A stretch of 64,000 nt of DNA from contig JAJEKV010000207.1 of NCBI GenBank assembly GCA_021234155.1, positions 1,118,001-1,182,000 on the forward strand, in the 5' to 3' direction. The DNA is from Isoetes taiwanensis. Its lineage: Eukaryota > Streptophyta > Lycopodiopsida > Isoetales > Isoetaceae. The notes below the pieces were generated by a model. That model was given only the letters and a program-made list of their open reading frames with translations. It searched no databases and was not told the DNA's origin. The translations under genes were made by a program, and so were the position numbers. Below, piece by piece: positions 61,450-64,000 of this stretch (positions are counted from its first letter, which is position 1; each line of letters starts with the position of its first letter).

Positions 61450-62215
61450 TCATTAGGCAACCATCTAGTATTCAATTTAAATACCGTTTTCTCTTTTGTC
61501 GACTATGAGTAAGTTCACGATTTTCAAGAATTTGAGGATTATGGTCCGAGACTGCTTGTGCCAAATAATTAAGCCTCCATAACCGTGGACATATATCACA
61601 AAGCACACTATTTGCATACATTCGATCATGACGAGCTTTGTGACAATCACGGGCCAACCCAATTATTAGTCCAAGTAAAAGATGAATCTCCATCAACTTC
61701 CATAAACCCATGTTGAAAGAGTAACCGCCCACGCGCCATTCAACGCACCTAACTGCCTTGTGGCCGATTCGACCATATTGAAATCCCCTACTAAAAGCCA
61801 AGCCACATTTTCTCCCCATTTTGGTATTTTATTACATAAAGAAGCCCATAAAGTTGCTCTTTTTCTAGGAATATTAGATGCATATACATTAATGATACCA
61901 CATTCTTGAAGTCCTTGCTTCCATTTAATTACTGTCCACCTTCCAAATTTATCTTTTGCTGTAAATGTGACATGAACATCCATACTCCAGGCTATCATTG
62001 TACCACCCCGAGCCTTGTCTGAAGTACTTATTATAGCAGAAGTTTGCTTCCCAAACAAATTCATCGTTGGAACAACCCTGCCTCTATCACATTTATGCTC
62101 TTGAATACATAAAATATCTGGATTAATGTGTTTAATTAAATTAGCCAACCTATGCCGTTTTTTAAGATGAAGGTGCTCCTCTCACAATAGATGTTATTAG
62201 TGTCCAACGAATTCG
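61450..62215 (-). pseudogene. LINE apurinic-type endonuclease region
   Basis: The segment 62148-61693 reads MANLIKHINPDILCIQEHKC (the NxDIxxxQE motif), ARGGTMIAWS, WTVIKWKQG, GIINVYASN and WLLVGDFNMVE (the GDFN motif). After a frame change come KARHDRMYANSVLC and AVSDHNPQIL (SDHxP motif). These are the Mg-binding and catalytic blocks of the LINE endonuclease, which nicks target DNA. Upstream to 62215 the frame continues as KKRHRLANLIK with a stop, so the WN(I/V)RG start is damaged or absent. Confidence 0.85.
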
Positions 62216-64000
62216 AAATATCCTCTAATTACAGGTAAGAAGGCATGGCAAAGACCATATTTCGTTTGATTTAAAATTTTATGTTTTCTTATTCGGCATC
62301 TGTATCTTGATCCTAGAGTACTCTTATTCATATTCCTAAGATTGTGCCTAGAGGCCATGATGCCTAAGCTCAACTTAAGATCTGTCTGACGTGGTTGGAA
62401 GCTAATGCTCTAAATATCTTGCCCGAAATAAATCTTGCAACCAGTGGAATTTGCCAATTCCAGAAACTAATACTGATCAGAACACATGCGCTACGTGGTC
62501 AAGGAAATAAAAGGGAAAATCAATAGTGGCAACTTACAGGAAAAAATTCATGAACTCTTGCAAACTACCAAATGGTTATGGCTTTTTTTGCTGAATTTCA
62601 CAATGCCGAAACAACTGACCATAGAAACATAATTTATTGCACTTTGGGGCAGATCAATCCTCTCAGAGTCGAGGATGCGAAGGGTTGCTTGAAATTGCTA
62701 GCAGAGGGCGCGAAACATTGGAGATATTTGTCCTGGTCGAAGAAGATCGCGTGAGATGTTTTTTTGCACCATGCCCGAAATTTCGAAACAAACACAAAAC
62801 GCCATAACCAACAAAGATGTCATAGCCTTGCATGCATCTTGAGCCAAAAAAAAAATAGCCACTATTCTGCATCTTTGTGATGTTTTTTATCACATGGTAT
62901 CCTCCTATATATTTATGATTACTAGCAAAAAATACATTTTTTTTTTTTGAATGATCTACACTCCTTGGAACTCTTGTTCCGGATTTATTCCAACAATAAA
63001 ACTTTGCTACATATTCTTCCGAGGAAAGTTCGCCCTCAATGACAATGAGGAAGCACACTTTCATCTATAAGCATCAGACTTTGCAGTCTAATAAATCTAC
63101 ATATCATGAAGCAATCTGCATCATCATTTTCTTGACTGTTATAATTTGTGCAGAATTTCCACTTGCTACATCACAAGGGCAGTGATGCAAGTGACTCCTC
63201 GAATTCCAGCATGATGCAATCTTGATGTGCAAGCTAATGGTTCCAAGGTTGAGGATGCATATATTGAAGAAACCTTTCATCTCTGGGACTGAATCATCAA
63301 GGATAAATAAGTCTTGTTACATTAGCTCACGCTTATCCCCTTTCAATAAGCTCATCCTTTATTATAAAGTTTTAGTGTATGTCGTGCATAAAACCCTAAA
63401 ATTTTGACGGCTCAGATTTGATCTTTTAATTTAGTTCGACGGGCCAGATAGCCCGTTGTTTTTCCTTCTCGCTCTAGCCGTTTAGGGTTCAATGGGTGAT
63501 GTCTGCAGCTATAGCAATTTTGGCAAGAGTGCATGCAGGATTCGATTCCTTGCGGTTTGCTAAAACTAGGCATAGAATTTTCGGCCAGCCTAGGGAGCTG
63601 CTATGGCAGGCAGGAGCTCTTTCGGGGAGCCGAGAATCTGCATTCTAAGTCATGTTTGGTTTTCTTAGCTCAACGGTGCAGAGGCAAACAAAAGCAACAG
63701 ATGGATTAGTCCAGAAAGATTGTGCCACCACATTCTTGAGCAACGGAAGCACAGTGACTTTCTGCTTCAACGCCAACCTCTGCTTCCATGGAAAACGCAG
63801 CTTCCTGGCTGCCGGTATTGCTCTCTTCTTCTCGATACTTCTGCATCTTCCTATAAAATAAGCTACATTTCCTCTTTCACATGCATTCTCAAGCTTCACA
63901 TGCATCGAGTGGCCCTCTGCTCCGTCAAAACAGGCAGTCTTTTGGATTCCCAGTTAGCGAGCAACAATGGATAATCTCTCAGGCAGCCACTATCGGGCCA
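62216..64000. other. Intergenic, no supported gene
   Basis: Short frames on both strands (62663-63064 minus, 63652-63905 both) overlap and have no domain. At 63535-63553 the segment GCAGGATTCGATTCCTTGC looks like a tRNA T-arm with B-box, similar to the SINE tail module elsewhere; a SINE remnant is possible but not shown. Confidence 0.4.

Larger units (their letters stand above)
53128..62215 (-). mobile_element. L1-like LINE (EN, RT, zf-RVT), interrupted twice
   Basis: On the minus strand the order is endonuclease (62150-61500), linker, reverse transcriptase (60089-58190), C-terminal region (58170-57849) and zf-RVT (53851-53286). A 3' end with an A-tail (T-run on + at 53129-53137) follows. 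Two insertions split it: 53856-57847 and about 60090-61442. Without them the element is about 3.7 kb, so the 5' part with ORF1 is probably missing, as usual for LINEs truncated during target-primed reverse transcription. The plant-type zf-RVT domain places it in the L1 group of plants. Several stops and frameshifts make it inactive. Confidence 0.8.

Overview
This window looks like nuclear DNA of a land plant. It contains a single-exon F-box gene, a plant-type L1 LINE with a C-terminal zf-RVT domain, a MULE with GT-AG introns, tRNA-derived SINEs and a long satellite. The style of the F-box gene and of the repeats suggests a seedless plant (fern, lycophyte or bryophyte), but that is an impression and not proven. 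Only one gene looks intact; most of the rest is repeats and decayed transposons.

Layout. 1-1460: AT-rich, no gene seen. 1461-2588 (-): intact F-box gene. 2640-3900: GC-rich palindromic DNA, then a minisatellite. 4014-9999: a decayed two-gene MULE-like element, with a MuDR-type transposase on + (4014-7264) and a convergent gene on - (about 9999-7500) ending in a Ulp1/C48-like cysteine peptidase. 10085-10539: telo-box run, TATA-like palindrome and a small proline-rich ORF of uncertain status. 10540-13350: mostly non-coding, with a cluster of inverted repeats at 12490-13010 that includes a 43-nt-arm hairpin. 13498-14763 (-): broken coiled-coil gene. 15776-16567 (-): LINE 3' fragment with a pentamer tail. 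16767-17111: foldback hairpin and dimeric SINE.

18208-51053 is one satellite array of about 33 kb (period about 393 bp, roughly 80 units by length). Each unit carries tRNA-like A- and B-box motifs, so the satellite may descend from a SINE. The array holds a 532-bp foldback element twice, 3,715 bp apart, a 1.56-kb higher-order duplication, and a recurrent deletion variant. 51151-51640 holds another SINE cluster.

53128-62215 is a nest. An L1-like LINE (-) was hit twice: by a 3,992-bp element with 31-bp terminal inverted repeats (53856-57847, ATAT target duplication) and by a 5'-truncated LINE of another clade (about 60090-61442, +). Removing the first insertion and one ATAT restores the LINE reading frame across the junction. 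62216-64000: nothing firmly supported. There is no operon-like cooperation here; the genes act, or once acted, as separate transposons around one host F-box gene.
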